A stretch of 64,000 nucleotides of DNA from Posidonia oceanica (lineage: Eukaryota; Streptophyta; Magnoliopsida; Alismatales; Posidoniaceae): contig JAZBRS010000029.1 of the NCBI GenBank assembly GCA_037176725.1, positions 124,405,001 to 124,469,000 on the forward strand, in the 5' to 3' direction. Shown piece after piece: positions 43,030-55,140 of this stretch. The notes under the pieces were generated by a model that had not been told where the DNA came from, searched no databases, and saw nothing but the letters and a program-made list of their open reading frames with translations. Position numbers and translations under genes: made by a program. The number at the start of each line of letters is the position of its first letter. Position 1 is the stretch's first letter.

Positions 43030-44231
43030 TTCACAATAAACAAACAACTTCTCAATATGATTATAAACTGCATGAAACATCCATATCTTATTACATAAGT
43101 TCAAAAGATGCTCAAATAAAAAAGCTAGAATCCTAGCAAAAGAACATTCTGAAGAAAACAGAAAAGGCAGTTTTTTACATCACCAAATATAAGATATGAC
43201 ACACATGCAAAGCATAACATCATTCTTTACTGTGTGACACAACATTACTGGTATGATGTATTTGCTGCATAACAATATCTTTAAGAGATGATAACATTGT
43301 TACATTGAAGATCCTGTTTGACTGTTTGAAACAAGTAACAGTCATATAATACACAGCAAAGGAAAACCCTTTGAACCTATTTGATTCCCTCCTCATCAAA
43401 GCTTTGAATCCTTTGATCTTGGAACGGAAGTATTCTCCATGGACCATGGCTATCATTACTTTTCCGATAGCTTTCCTTTCCTTAATAGAAGCAAAACTGC
43501 AAAAGCAAGATAAACTTAAACAGTAGAACAAAATGGGCAACCCAAGTATACTAGACACAGATATTCATCCAATAATTACATCATTTGGATTTTTTCCATA
43601 TATTAGGAATGAGTTTTGAAACATCATTGAGATAATGAAAACACTATTTTGGTTAGGAATCATCATCAAATAGACTAAAGTGTAGCATTCAGTCATGGCA
43701 TCTTTTTGTAATCTATCAAGCTAACATTCTAGGACTAATAGATGACAAGATAAAACTGATATCTCAGATAACCATACAGAATACTAGCAAATTTAGTAGC
43801 ATTACCAAAGTTTCACTAATCACATTAGTCGTCAATGGCTGAAGCTGAATATCACAAGATGTAATTGAAATTTAAATTACTTGTTTTCTATAAAATTGGT
43901 CTTTTCTCAATGACTAAGTGGAAATATCAAGATTTAAGAGTGATTAGAATTGGTTTAGAAGCTAATAACCGAGCTAAAACACAGTTGAGGTCTAAAGCCA
44001 GTTCAGCAGAGGTTTCAAATTTAGTTATAATATAGTCCAATTACTGAATAAACCGCGATATCAAAAATAAGGATCATCCTATTGATAATTTAAAAATATG
44101 TGCTTCAGAATACCATGCATGGAACTTAGTTTTACGCTGGCAATATAAATCAACAGAGATCTGGATAGGAGAATGTTAGTTAGAACTTGGATGGAAATAT
44201 GAAGTATTCTCCACCATGAGCGAAAGGTTCC
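43030..44231. other. hAT 3' non-coding part
   Basis: AT-rich DNA between the transposase stop and the subterminal repeats. A 112-codon open frame on the minus strand (43220-43558) has no recognisable domain and no clear start. I see no gene. Confidence 0.5.
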
Positions 44232-46515
44232 TTAAACATTCTCATTAATCACACCTACAAAAGAAAAAAATAACTTGATTAGTAAATATACATACACCAT
44301 GCTCAAAGTAAAACAAATGAATCAAAATAAAAAAGTATTAACAATTAACTTACTTAATTTCTCAGAAAGTGATGGCAACCAATCCTTTGTGCAAACTAAA
44401 GCCTCTATTATATCAGGAGTCAACTAAGAGCAAGTATCATCAATGATTCTATGTCCTCAACTAAAAGCAGATTCAGAAGCAACTGTTAAAACAGGAATGG
44501 CCAAAATATCACGAGCCATCCTTGCTAGAGAAGGAAACCTTGGTGCATTATGCTTCCACCAGTGCAAGATATCAAATGATAAGTCATCATTGGGATTCAA
44601 TGGAAACAACTCTTCCTCCAAATATCGCTCCAATTCTGTTTTTTGAACATTGATTGCAGCATTGGTTTTCTTCTTGATGTGTTGAAGAAATCCTCCAGTA
44701 AAACTAGAATTTATTTGTGTGCATTTCTCAACAACCATTTCATGACTATGAGATGCATTACAATATGTTGGAGTATCTGAAGAATCTACATATTCTGAAA
44801 ACAATTCATGTAGCTTCATGTTGACAACTCTAATATATGAATCAGCTCTTGCATTATAAATTCCTTGATAAGCATACTTAACAAATTCCATCTTGTATTG
44901 AGGATCAAGAACTAATCCAAAAGACAAAACCAAATTACATGCATCCCAATATTTATCAAATTTCCTTTGCATCAAAAATCCCATCTCAGAATTGTAATCA
45001 ACATCACTCATTCGCCACTCCAGCAATTTGTAATGAATGAGACACATATCATTAAAATAATAATTAGCAGTTGAATATTTTATTCCTGAAAGACGAAGAG
45101 TGATATCATAAAAAACTTTCAAGCAATCACAAATATGTCTACCTTTTTCCCATTGTTCTTTGATTGGTAGCATTTTGTAATCACTATCCAACTCCGCCAA
45201 ACGTTCAAATGCATCTTGAGTATCCAAAGCACTTTGAAGCCTGAGATAAGTGGAATTCCATCTAGTATCAACATCCAAAGATACCCTTTTACAAGTACTC
45301 AACCTAGTATGTTCCAATGTTTTTCTGAACTTTTGATTTCTATAGGTTGATGAATTCACATACTTCACACTATTACGAATTTTCTCAAGCAGCGGACTCA
45401 CCACTTCCAAACCATTCTTCACAATCAAATTGATAATATGTGCAGTGCATCGAATATGAAATAAGTCACCATTGAGATGAAGTGCTTCCTTTCCATTTAA
45501 CCAAGTTTTCAAAATATTTACCATTGGTTCATTATTGCTAGCATTGTCCACAACAACAGTATACAATTTCTTATCCAAATTCCACTCCAAAATATAGGTT
45601 TTCAACCATTCACCTAAAGCTTCACCAGTATGAGGGGATTCTATCTGATGAAAAGCAATGATTTTCTTGTGTAAGACCCAATCATCATCCAAGAAATGAC
45701 AAGAAACACAACAATAGCCAAGGTTTTGATGATCGATGCTAACTTTACTACTATTACGCTCAAGCATCTTATACAGATTAACCTTCTCTTCCTTGTAAAC
45801 TTTCATACAATCAGACCTAAGAGTATTTCTAAAGCGAAATTTGTATGTAGGGCAAATAAAAGAGCACCATGATCTGAAATACTCATATTCAGAAAAAAAG
45901 GAAGGGTAAATCATGCTTCATGATCATCTTTGCAAACATTGACCTTTCAACATCAACATCAAATTTATAAAGACCTATTGTAAACATTGTTGATGTTGGA
46001 CAGCCACTACTAGTACTTGTAGACATAGCAAGAATGTTTTGTCTGATATCTTCTCATGGCCTACGAACACATATTTTAGTATGATTATTGAGATGAGTGG
46101 TACCTTTGGTGCTTCTACCATCAAATATTGTCTTGCAATAGTTGCAAGCAGCTTTCACTGAACCATCTTCAAGCACATCTCGTTCAAAATGTAACCAAGC
46201 TTCAGATTTCAATTTCTTTTGACACCTAGGCTCCTTGGAATCCGCAGTAGCAACCACATCACGAGAATCAACACTAGGAATTGATGGAGTTGCAATGGCA
46301 TTTGGAGTGGAAGCTCGACTTTGACCAATAAAAGCTTCCTTTGATTGAACATCAACCATGATTTCCAATTCTATATTGAAAAACCATATAAAAGAATTAG
46401 AAAGAATAATAATCAAGATTTTTAATTTTTTATCAAAAGAATACAATCAAGAGAATGTATAACCTGTGTTGGATTGTAAATCCTTGCTACTAGTAGAAGT
46501 TGTTCTCTTGCTCAT
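44232..46515 (-). pseudogene. hAT transposase (BED zinc finger, RNase H-like fold), decayed
   Basis: Gene model on the minus strand: ATG at 46515, exon 1 to 46464 (MSKRTTSTSSKDL), intron, exon 2 46370-44354, intron, exon 3 44254-44232 ending VINENV. Exon 2 carries a BED zinc finger (CNYCKTIFDGRSTKGTTHL then NNH), the hAT core with VVVDNASNN, FHIRCTAHIINLIV and DVDTRWNSTYLRL, a DUF4413-like region (KFDKYW), and the C-terminal dimerisation region (ELERYLEEELFPL, FPSLARMARDILAIP, ASESAF). It resembles RICESLEEPER-type proteins. Defects are TGA at 46054-46056, a one-base shift in a T run near 45905, TGA at 44457-44459 and TAG at 44424-44426. It would give no full-length protein, but the ends could still be moved in trans. 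Confidence 0.9.
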
Positions 46516-48300
46516 CTTTAAAAGATTATCACCCTATATTTGAAAAACAAGTATAAAGCCGCAAACAAGAAAGAAAAATGTAGAAAGACACTATGCTTGT
46601 GTTTGATAATGATTCTAGTAGAAATCATTTTCTAGTCAAAATCATTACCACACAAAGTAATAAAGTCAGTTTAAACCCTAGCAGTTGTCTCAACTTGTGT
46701 TGTATAAATTTAACAGAAGTTAATTTTTTTTTCCAAAAATTAGGGTAATTGAACTTTGGTTAGAAGCTAGATTTTATAGAAAAGACATTAGATAGAATTA
46801 TAATCAAACATGACCAATATATATAAAACTAAACTACTCTATAGGATAGCAAGATAAGCTAAATTGTTACTTCTACTAGAACTTAAAAATAAATTACATG
46901 ATCTTAACAAACAGCTTGTCGTAGATTTAAAAGTTAAAAATAGAGGATAATGCTTTCAACTAGGAAATGCAAAAAAGAAGAAGGAAATTAATCGGTCCTT
47001 TACCCTCTCCAAGCATCGTACTTGTGTTGGGTGAGATAACAGTACGAGAGGTACAACCGATCAAATTATCAGACGCCATTTCCCGATAAATTCATATAAA
47101 AGCATAAAAGTCGACTAACCATTTCAGACATAACATAATCATGTTATCATGTTGATCACATACGTAAAGAAATGAATCAAACTAAACCTATGATTAGTAA
47201 CCCTTCTCACATACGAAATTTGCCCATTCTACCATCCCGTCCTCCTCCATGTTCACCCTCATGACCTCACTCTTCTTGAAGTTTAAGTTTGGTATTTAAC
47301 CAATAAAACGCTAGTGTTTGGTCTTTGATGTTTAAGTTTTGGAGATACAAGTTGATTCTTAGTAGCCTATAGTGGACTACCAATCTAACATCCTCATTTG
47401 GAGGGATATACAATAAATTTCCAAATGTGACAGACAGTCTTATGAAAACAAGCTCCTCCTAGATCCCCAATTCTTTGGTAGCCAGATCTGGTCTATAAGA
47501 GACCAAAAATCTGTAATTTAATGGAATTAATCCTAGCCCTTGGTAGATTTAGCAAACAAAGCACAACATAACAGTAATCTTTTGGAGATTCAAGTTGACC
47601 ACTTGACCTGTAGTAGGCTATGGTGGAAACCTCTTATTTCAAGAAAAATAAAATAGATTTAGTTGTCCCACCATTTAAAGAGGATAACTCCTCCTGGATC
47701 CCTTATTTTTTCTCATTACAGGCAAAAAAGGTGCAATTGAAAAGAATTACTCCTCTCCCTTGCTAGATTATGTAAGCCAAGCACAAGAAAGTAGTAATTT
47801 CGAAATGCAATTCAACAAGCAGCAAGTTCGAAACCCATATATAGAATGATTATACCTCACATGGCTGTATACTAATCCCTTTTCATTCAAGATCATACCA
47901 TATACAGATTCGTCCTAAAATGACAGAAGTTTTTTATTCCTTACCTACAGGCTACAACCCGATGTGACCAACTTCCACACCAATTTTTATAGCACATACT
48001 ACTCAATGGCATCATGAACCCAATGCAAAATTGGACGGAAGAGAAGGAAACAAACAATCCATTAGAGCAAAAAAAAAGGAAAAGCATGAGAAATAGAAAC
48101 TTTGATTTTGTAAAAAATAAAATTGCAAAATAACTCTCAGCCAATTAGAAAATTTCAGACAATCTTATTAACATATGGAGTTTACTGTATCCTCTCCATA
48201 AACAATCATATGGCCACTAATAGCCAGCACACGTCTTAAGAGTTAAGACCTTCAAAAATTACATCAATCTAACATTTCCAGAACGTAGCGAACAGAGACA
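46516..48300 (-). other. hAT 5' UTR/intron region, no gene seen
   Basis: AT-rich sequence between the presumed non-coding first exon (about 48390-48700) and the start codon at 46515. On the minus strand a donor-like GGTGAGTCC lies near 48395-48405, so I read this as the leader intron of the transposase gene. Confidence 0.45.
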
Positions 48301-48369
48301 AGTGTTTGAATCATTTCCAAGAATCATAGAAACAAGACATGCTCTAAACCCCATACTACCCAAGAGGCA

Positions 48370-48706
48370 ACAATGGAGGAGGAGGAGCAGAGGACTCACC
48401 GAGCTACTAGGCGTGATTAAGCAAGGAGCGGCTATCGTCCGGCGAGGAGCGGAGGAGGAGGAGGGGAAGCGGTTGTCGTCCGACGAGGAGGAGGAGGGTG
48501 TCAGATCCGACGTAGAGGAGGAGGGGAAGGAGCCAGAGTTGAGACGCCGCTTCGAACAAGAAGTGGAAGAAGAGCCGCCTATGGAGGAGGAGGAGGAGGA
48601 GGAGGGTTTAGGAGGAGGAGGAGTGGAGGACGACGAGGAGTGGAAGAAGAGGAAGCAGCAGTGCCTTTGCCCTTTCGTTAGGTTAGGGTTTGAGGAGTGT
48701 AAACCG

Positions 48707-48738
<32 letters not shown>

Positions 48739-48740
48739 GA
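48370..48740 (-). promoter_or_regulatory. hAT transposase promoter and TCC-rich leader exon
   Basis: On the minus strand a TA-repeat (48708-48736) supplies a TATA element. About 30-40 bp later comes CCTCAAACCCTAACC-type leader and a long CTCCTC-rich stretch ending near a GT donor. The plus-strand glutamate-rich open frame 48302-48739 is the complement of this CTCCTC repeat and is not a gene. Confidence 0.5.
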
Positions 48741-49061
48741 TTTTGCAAAGACTAATTTAGATTTTTATTTATTAGTTCTTAGATACTTATGTCTTAAGTT
48801 TTATATGTAAATAGATTAATTTATTTAAAATAAATAAATAATAATATTAAGTTTTCGGATTCGGATATTTTCGAATCGGATGTATCAACATTCGTATTCG
48901 CTTTGATTTTTTTCGAATTCGAATTCGGTCCGTCGAATATTTTTTCGGATAAAAATTCGAGATTTCGGATGCGGATTCGGAATGGATCTTCAGATATTTT
49001 CGGATTTCTGACACCCCTAGCCGCGCGGTATGGGTTTGGGCGGTGGTCTGATTTGCAGGTG

Positions 49062-49140
49062 AGTCGCCGGTTGCAGTGGCGCCAAACTCGGTCGCCACTA
49101 AGAGTAGCGACAAGTCTGGTCGCCTCTGCATGTGGCGACT
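49062..49140. repeat. 7-9-7 inverted repeats in solo LTR 2, second group
   Basis: Three units at 49062-49084 (AGTCGCC / GGCGCCA), 49090-49112 (GGTCGCC / AGCGACA) and 49118-49140 (GGTCGCC / GGCGACT). Spacers are all 9 nt. Confidence 0.75.
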
Positions 49141-49355
49141 GAGCATGCAACTTAGTGGACTAGGCTTCTATTGGGCTTAGTGTTGGATTGGTGTTGTTTT
49201 AGGGTTTGGGTTGGGTTGGGTTGTAAAATGGAGATGGTTTGTTTTGAATTGGTTTTGGGTAGTGTTTGCAACAAGATTCGTCGAGCCATCTTCTGAGCAA
49301 GCTTCCAGAGATTCTCCAATTAAAGGTCCGTCAAAATGGGGTGTCTACAGCAGGT

Positions 49356-50020
49356 CAACAGCTTTCTGGATGAACTAGTTGGGACAGTACTTCCACTAGG
49401 GGCGTCTCTCCTTGGTTTTATCCTCTAGCATCGGGCTGGCAGCCCTAACTACCCGGATGACATCCGTCAAAGTGTCTAGTGTTCTGGTCGACAAGTACGA
49501 TAGTCTTGTCTGGAGTTTTCTTCCCTGGGCTGGTACCCCAAACTACTCGTTTGACATCCATCATATTGTCCAACTTTCCGATAGACGAGTTTGATGACTT
49601 GTCGCCACTCCACTTGACTGATAGACTCGTTGGTCCGTCACCTTTTTCCATTGATACCAGGGGCATCTGTATCGCTCATTGGTATTGTCTTATCCTCTAC
49701 ATCTAGGCTGACACCCCTAACTGTCACGAGATAGTATACAGACCTCTACCCCACCTGCGGGTATGGTATTCCCGTTACTTTGTGGCATCTTGGGTGACGA
49801 GTCTTGTGACTGGACACCGCCCATCTAGTCTGATAGGTTCGCTGACTTGTCATTCCTCTCTCAATACCAGGAGCATCTTTGGCTGCCTGTTGGTATCGTG
49901 CCCATCTCCACGCAAATTTGGGCTAGCCGCCAACTTGTTGCCAGACATCACAATAGCAATTCACACTCTGCATGCATCCCCAGTAGGACCAGCATGACAT
50001 ACTCAGTGATACACATCTTC
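49356..50020 (+). repeat. Internal hairpin-repeat region of element C
   Basis: No gene. Variants of the internal hairpin lie at 49490-49510 (GACAAG / CTTGTC), 49584-49603 (GACGAGT-TTGATG-ACTTGTC) and about 49825-49850. The GATACCAGGGGCATC / TGGTATC hairpin lies near 49650-49690 and 49865-49900. The phrase GGGCTGGCAGCCCTAACTAC at 49435 links it to element A at 15720. Confidence 0.72.
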
Positions 50021-51490
50021 CTCGCTTAGAGCTACTAGCTCAGCGATCCTCGCCTGGAGCTACCGGCTTGGCGATCTTGATCTTTGTCCTCGCTTAGAGC
50101 TACCGGCTCGGCTAATCTTTATCCTCGCTTAGAACTGCCGACTCAGCGATCCTCATCTAGAACTACTGGCTCGGCGATCTTGATCTTCATCCTCGCATAG
50201 AGCTATCGGCTCAGCAATCCTCGCCTGTAACTACCGGCTCGATGATCTTAATCTTTATCCTCGCTTAGAGCTGCTGGCCTAGCGATCCTCGCCTGGAGCT
50301 ACCGGCTCGGCGATCTTGATCTTCATCATCGCTTAAAGCTACCGGCTCAGTGATTTTAATCTTTATCCTTACTTAGAGCTACCGGCTCAACGATCATCGC
50401 TTAGAGCTACCAGCTCAGCAATCCTCGCCTGGAGCTACCGGCTCGGCGATCTTAATACTTGTCCTCGCTTAGAGCTACCGACTCAGTGATCCTCGCTTGG
50501 AGCTACCGGCTCAGCGATCCTGGCCTAGAGCTACCAGCTTGGCGATCTTGATCTTTATTCTCGCTTGGAGCTACCGACTCAGCGATCCTCGCCTAGAGCT
50601 ACCAGCTCAGAAATCTTGATCTTCATCATCGTTTAGAGCTACCGGCTCAGCGATCCTCGCTTAGAGCTACTGGCTCGGCGATCTTTATCCTTGTCCTCGC
50701 TTAGAGTTGCCGGCTCAGCGATCCTCGCCTGGAGTTACCAGCTCGACGATCTTGATCTTCATCCTCGCTTAGAGCTGCCGGCTCAGCGATCCTCGCTTGG
50801 TGTTGCCGGCTCTGCGATCTTGATCTTCATCCTCGCTTAGAGCTGCCGGTTCAACGATCCTCGCCTGTAGCTACCGGCGCGGCGATCTTGATCTTCATCA
50901 TTGCTTAGAGCTACCAACTCAGCGATTTTAATCTTTATCCTCGCTTAGAGATACGGGCTCAGCGATCATCGCTTAGAGCTACCGGCTTAGCGATCCTCGC
51001 TTAAAGGTACCGGCTCGGCGATCTTGATCCTTGTCCTCGCGTAGAGCTACCGGCTCAGCGATCCTCGCCTAGAGCTACCGGCTCCGCGATCTTGATCATT
51101 ATCCTCGTTTGGAGCTACCGGCTCAACGATCCTCGCCTGAAGCTATCGGTTCGGCGATCTTGATCTTTATCCTCGCTTGGAGCTACCGGCTTAATGATCC
51201 TCACCTGGCCTGAAGCTACCGGCTCGGCAATCTTGATCTTTATTCTCGCTTGGAGCTACCAGCTCAGCGATCCTCGCTTGGAGCTACCGGCTCGGCGATC
51301 TTGATCTTTATCCTCACTTGGAGCTACCAGCTCAGCGATCCTCGCCTGGAGCTACCGACTCGGCGATCCTGATCTTCATCATCCCTTAGAGCTACTGGCT
51401 CAGCGATTCTCGCATGGAGCTACCGACTCAGCGATCCTCGCTTGGAGCTACCAGCTCAGCGATCCTCGTTTGATGCTACTGGTCTAGCAA
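50020..51490 (+). repeat. 68-bp higher-order tandem array (28 + 40 bp)
   Basis: About 21 copies of a composite unit made of two versions of GAGCTACCGGCTCAGCGATC. One is followed by CTCGCCTG (28 bp), the other by TTGATCTTTATCCTCGCTTA (40 bp). The core GAGC-TACCG-GCTC is itself a small inverted repeat. Copies differ by scattered substitutions and occasional lost monomers. It is the long form of the short array at 38780-38972. No coding potential is seen. Confidence 0.88.
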
Positions 51491-51801
51491 ACCTCATCAC
51501 TAGTATCACAACATCTACATTAGCATCACATACACATGCATCGCTCGCGCACCCCCAGCGGACTTTAGCTCATATGAGCACCAGCATGCCATCAGCATTG
51601 CAGGATTAGCATCAACTTTGCATCCTAGCATTTACATTAGCATTTGCATTGTGGCAACGAGTCATGATTTTCGGTGCATCTGCCGGATAAGTGACTCACA
51701 CCAACAACAACACTGCTTCCCCACCGACTACGGTCGTGGTATCTTGTCAACCTTGAGCAGCGGTCTTGGTTTCCTCGACCTCGCTCAGGGAGGAGCATCT
51801 G
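51491..51801 (+). other. 3' end of the internal region of element C, with polypurine tract
   Basis: GCATCA/GCATTAGC-rich DNA, then GTGGCAACGAGTCA ... GATAAGTGACTCA as at the end of element A (23130-23281). It ends in AGGGAGGAGCATC (51789-51801), a good polypurine tract just before the LTR start. Confidence 0.75.
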
Positions 51802-54150
51802 TAGACACCCTGATTTTGTAGTCCTTCGTCGGCGGTTTTCTCCTAAGGATGTGCTCGATCATGGAGGCTCCCACTTATTCACCAATCCCAATACCAATCC
51901 CAGACTAAGCCTAAACCTAAGCCTTGTCCAAGACTAAGCCAAAACCCAAGCTTTATCCAAAACCAAGCCTAAACCTAAGTCTTATCCAAAACCAAGCCTA
52001 AACCCAAGTCCAAGCCCAAGCCCAACCAAAATCCAACCAAAACACCCAAAAATATTCAAAAATACTCTTTGGGTCGTTGGATGCTGGATGTGCCTGCATC
52101 TTATGTAAGACGCAAAAGGCTAGCGTCTAACACCATCCAGCTCTTTGGGGTGTTGGACGCTACTTGTGGCAACGTCTTACGTAAGACGCCGCTCAGGTAG
52201 GCGTCCAACACACCGAGACTAACAGAAGTTGGTTTTGGGATTCCAAGTGTAAATACCATTGAGCCCCTGTCCAAAACACACTTCCACCCATATCCCACGA
52301 CCCTTCGTTTCCAATTCCCACGTTACATGCCCATGCAGCCAGATAAAATGATTTTTTCTTCTTCATTTTCAAAGGAGGCACCCATTTTTTCCCAAGGCCG
52401 GCACCCATTTTCTGTGAGGATTTCCAGAGGACCACAGCCAAAAGGCCACTAGAATTCACTCACCTCCGGTCATCCCTAGCCCTCCTGTGACACAACCGAA
52501 CCTACCCAGCCGCTCACTGCCGTCCCAGCCGCAGCAACCGTCGAGGAGAACCGCCTACGCCGGGGAAGCCACACCAAACACCAAAACAGGTAAGTGTGGT
52601 CCTTCCTTTAGCTTAGAATTTTATTCCTCATGTTGTGTACACGTATTTCAATGCATGTTATATGAGTTTTGTTTAGTTTATGCCACTGTTACTATGAATT
52701 CCCATTTTTCGGTGATGGGTTCCGGCCATATGAGGCCGCCGGCCGTTGAGCTTGGTCGAGAATCCATCCCCGCATTACTTGCATCCCAAGGTCCCTCATG
52801 ACCTTCCCGAACCTCCACGATGAGCCATAGCTGAGCTCCGTGAGCTCCCCGATCCTCAAATGGCCGGAGAACTCACCGGATTCTGGCGAGAGGCAAGTGG
52901 AGGTGGGGAGGACGTTTTATACATTCATTTTTTATAATAATTGCATGTTTATGTTCGTGGATGACTACTCTTGCTTGTTGAATGTCTTTTGCTTCGATTT
53001 GATCCATTTTGAACAGATTTTTAGATCAAATGCTCTGTTAGTGCGTTGGACGCTGAGTCTGGTGCATCCAACGTTGGACGCTGCTATGGCCAGCATCCAA
53101 CGTCCTGATGTTTATTTTTGCATATTTTCGTTTACAAAAATGTTTCATACATCTTTTGATGATTCATCCGTACTACATACAGTCTATTTTTACTTCATCT
53201 CAATCATGTTTCTATTATAACAGCATTTAAATTAAAAATATGCTTTCTTCTTTGAGTTTTTACCTTGAAATCTGTTTATAGGGTGTAAGACGCCAACTGT
53301 TACAGCGTCTTACGTTGGACGCTGGATATCACAGCGTCCAACACTTCTGTTTTCTGCTTCTTTATTTTTATTCATCAGAAAAGATTTATTCGTTTCATTG
53401 AGATTTTTATCCACAATGTTAGATGTGGAGTTGGAAGGTCTATCATGATTTACATCATATTTCAGTTGATCTTCATGGTTTCTAGGATTTGAGCATGCTA
53501 TTTATTTCCCAGACAGGGCATATTTTTATTCCTGAGCTCTCTATGTTAGACGCTGGGAACTATGCGTCTAACGTTGGATGCTGTACATCCCAACGTCCAA
53601 CACTTCCAGTAGATTTAACCTTATTTCGAAGCTTTCCAACATCGTTTTCGGGTCTGTTTATTTTAATTTTGATCATCCAGAACAATTTGCATGTCTACAA
53701 TGTTTTGAGATATATAGTTTTCACTCTTGGCATATTTCAAAGGCATTCAACATATTTTCAAAGGCATATAACATGTTTTTACTTGGCATGGCATAATCGC
53801 TCTCAGGCGTACAGTAAATGGCATTATTGCCAATATTTAGCCACAAACGAGCGGAATAGCCCAGAAAGATCGACTCTCTCGGACGCATGGGGGTGCCTAA
53901 CACCTTCCTCATGCTTAATAGGAGTCCTTGCCCGATTCTCTGGCCCGTAATGACCTTGTGTAATATCTTTTTTTTATTTTTATCATTTTTACATGTTTTC
54001 TAGTTTTCCTTGTCTTCCCTGATTCCAAAATAGACTAGGTAGCGACTCTAAATTTTGTTTTCTTTTCTTCAACTTTCGTCGTTTTTTACATCTTTTTTGC
54101 CATGACCAACGAATTAGCACGTTCGAGCCGTTCGGTCGCATGGTTACACA
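51802..54150 (+). mobile_element. 3' LTR of element C (end approximate)
   Basis: It starts TGTAGACACCCTG right after a polypurine tract. It contains a C-rich leader ending CAG-GTAAGT (52587-52595), the conserved LTR block (53849-53954) and a primer-site-like 12-mer (54039-54050). The end is placed near 54150 (GGTTACACA) by analogy. I could not confirm a target duplication because the left end of element C is missing. The LTR carries its own family of 9-(10/11)-9 inverted repeats built on GTTGGACGC / GCGTCCAAC. Confidence 0.75.
52105..53601. repeat. Inverted-repeat doublets in the element C LTR
   Basis: GTAAGACGC-N9-GCGTCTAAC at 52105-52131; adjacent units at 52152-52180 and 52181-52209; 53045-53072 with 53073-53101; 53285-53313 (perfect 9-bp arms GTAAGACGC / GCGTCTTAC) with 53314-53342 (perfect GTTGGACGC / GCGTCCAAC); 53545-53572 with 53573-53601. 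Spacers are 9-11 nt and units usually come as abutting pairs. Confidence 0.8.
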
Positions 54151-54165
54151 CTACCATGTTAATGT

Positions 54166-54290
54166 TCATCAAATCATTGACTACAGTTAACAAGACTCTA
54201 GCACAATACATGATAATGAATGAACGAACTTAACAACTAAATGCCTTGATTCTGAAGAAGGTGATGAAATCCTTTTTGAAAGTCATGGAC
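54166..54290 (+). repeat. LINE-like fragment, direct repeat of 57028-57135
   Basis: GTTCATCAAATCA ... AATGAATGAACGAACTTAAC ... GAAGAAGGTGATGA recurs at 57028-57135 with about 10% differences. The shared part lies just before the RT domain of the LINE, so this is probably a piece of the same LINE family. Confidence 0.55.
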
Positions 54291-54483
54291 GACTTTCAAC
54301 ACCACAGAATCACACAGTAAGAGTATGAACTTGCAAATAACACGAACATGTTTTTGTACGTGTCTCTCATATCGTCATAACACAATCATACTGTGGGAAG
54401 CTGAACTTACAAATAATACATATTCCAACTTCGAATAACACTAAAAAAAAAGCCGTCCAAAAACAAGAACTATGTCCCGTACC

Positions 54484-55140
54484 TAGCGGTGTCAATAGAT
54501 CATATTAGATCAGGTTAAGGGCCAATTCGTGACCTAATCCATTTTGAGTTAACGGATTACAGGTCAGGTGATAATCCATTTTTCCAACTCTTAACCTGTA
54601 ACCTGACCCAATTAATTTAGGCAACGGGTTATAGGTGAGTTAACGAGTCAAACAGGTCAATATATAATAAAATGACACATCATTGTAATAAATCAACTTG
54701 TATATAAACGTGTATTGTATATTATTGAAATATGTATGAATCATCCAAGTAAATATGTTCTAAACATTAGAAGTGTAAGAATTAATGAAACACAAGTAAA
54801 TAACTAATAATAGTTAATTAGTAATTTCTACAAAATACAAAAACTTTATGTTTTTTATAAAAGAAAAAACATACATAAAACATACCAAACACTAAATCAA
54901 TAATATTTGGAAAATAAATTTTGATTCTCTTTAGATTTGTAAAATTATTAAAAAAAATCTTATTCTAATGAGTTAACAGATTGGGTCATATGTCTAACCT
55001 GTGACCCAATCCTTTAAGAGTTTGGGTTAAGAGGTTATGGGTTAACGGTCTAACGAATTTTATTTTTCCAACACATACCCTAAAATAACAGGTTGAGTCA
55101 AATGGATTAACGGGTTTAACTCAACCCATTGAAAGCCCTA
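54484..55140. mobile_element. Short non-autonomous hAT-like element
   Basis: It starts TAGCGGTGTCAATAG and, read from the right, TAGGGCTTTCAATGGG, an imperfect terminal inverted repeat of hAT type. Inside, both ends carry many GGTTA/TAACC motifs (GGTCAGGT, CTAACCTGT, GGTTAAGAGG). The flanks CCCGTACC and TTGATACC would be a badly decayed 8-bp duplication (four matches). At about 0.66 kb it has no coding capacity. Confidence 0.55.

Larger units (their letters stand above)
42803..49019 (-). mobile_element. hAT DNA transposon (BED zinc-finger type), 6.2 kb
   Basis: The ends are TAGAGGTGTAAATGG and, read from the other side, TAGGGGTGTCAGAAA, an imperfect terminal inverted repeat of hAT type. The flanks are GCCGCGCA (42795-42802) and GCCGCGCG (49020-49027), an 8-bp target duplication with one mismatch, as hAT elements make. 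Both subterminal regions (42840-43030 and 48850-49000) are packed with TCCGAATTCG / TTCGGAT motifs, the usual transposase-binding type of sequence. It encodes a decayed transposase on the minus strand and sits inside solo LTR 2. Confidence 0.92.
40403..49350 (-). mobile_element. Solo LTR 2, Tat-type, interrupted by a hAT element
   Basis: It starts TGTGATCGTTCC and ends GGGGTGTCTACA on the plus strand. Read on the minus strand the LTR begins TGTAGACACCCCATTTTGAC, the same start as the LTRs of element A. It is flanked by the exact duplication GCAGG. Subtracting the hAT insertion (42803-49019) leaves about 2.7 kb. It contains 7-9-7 inverted repeats, the conserved block (about 40696-40798) and the primer-site-like 12-mer (40577-40588). 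A minus-strand GAG-GTAAAC donor-like site lies near 42264-42269. Confidence 0.88.

Noticed and set aside
48302..48739. 145-codon glutamate-rich open frame
   Set aside because: Complement of the CTCCTC-rich leader of the hAT transposase gene and a TA repeat.
50020..51490. Regularly spaced repeats resembling a CRISPR array
   Set aside because: Units are contiguous tandem copies without unique spacers, in a plant retroelement, and no cas genes are present.
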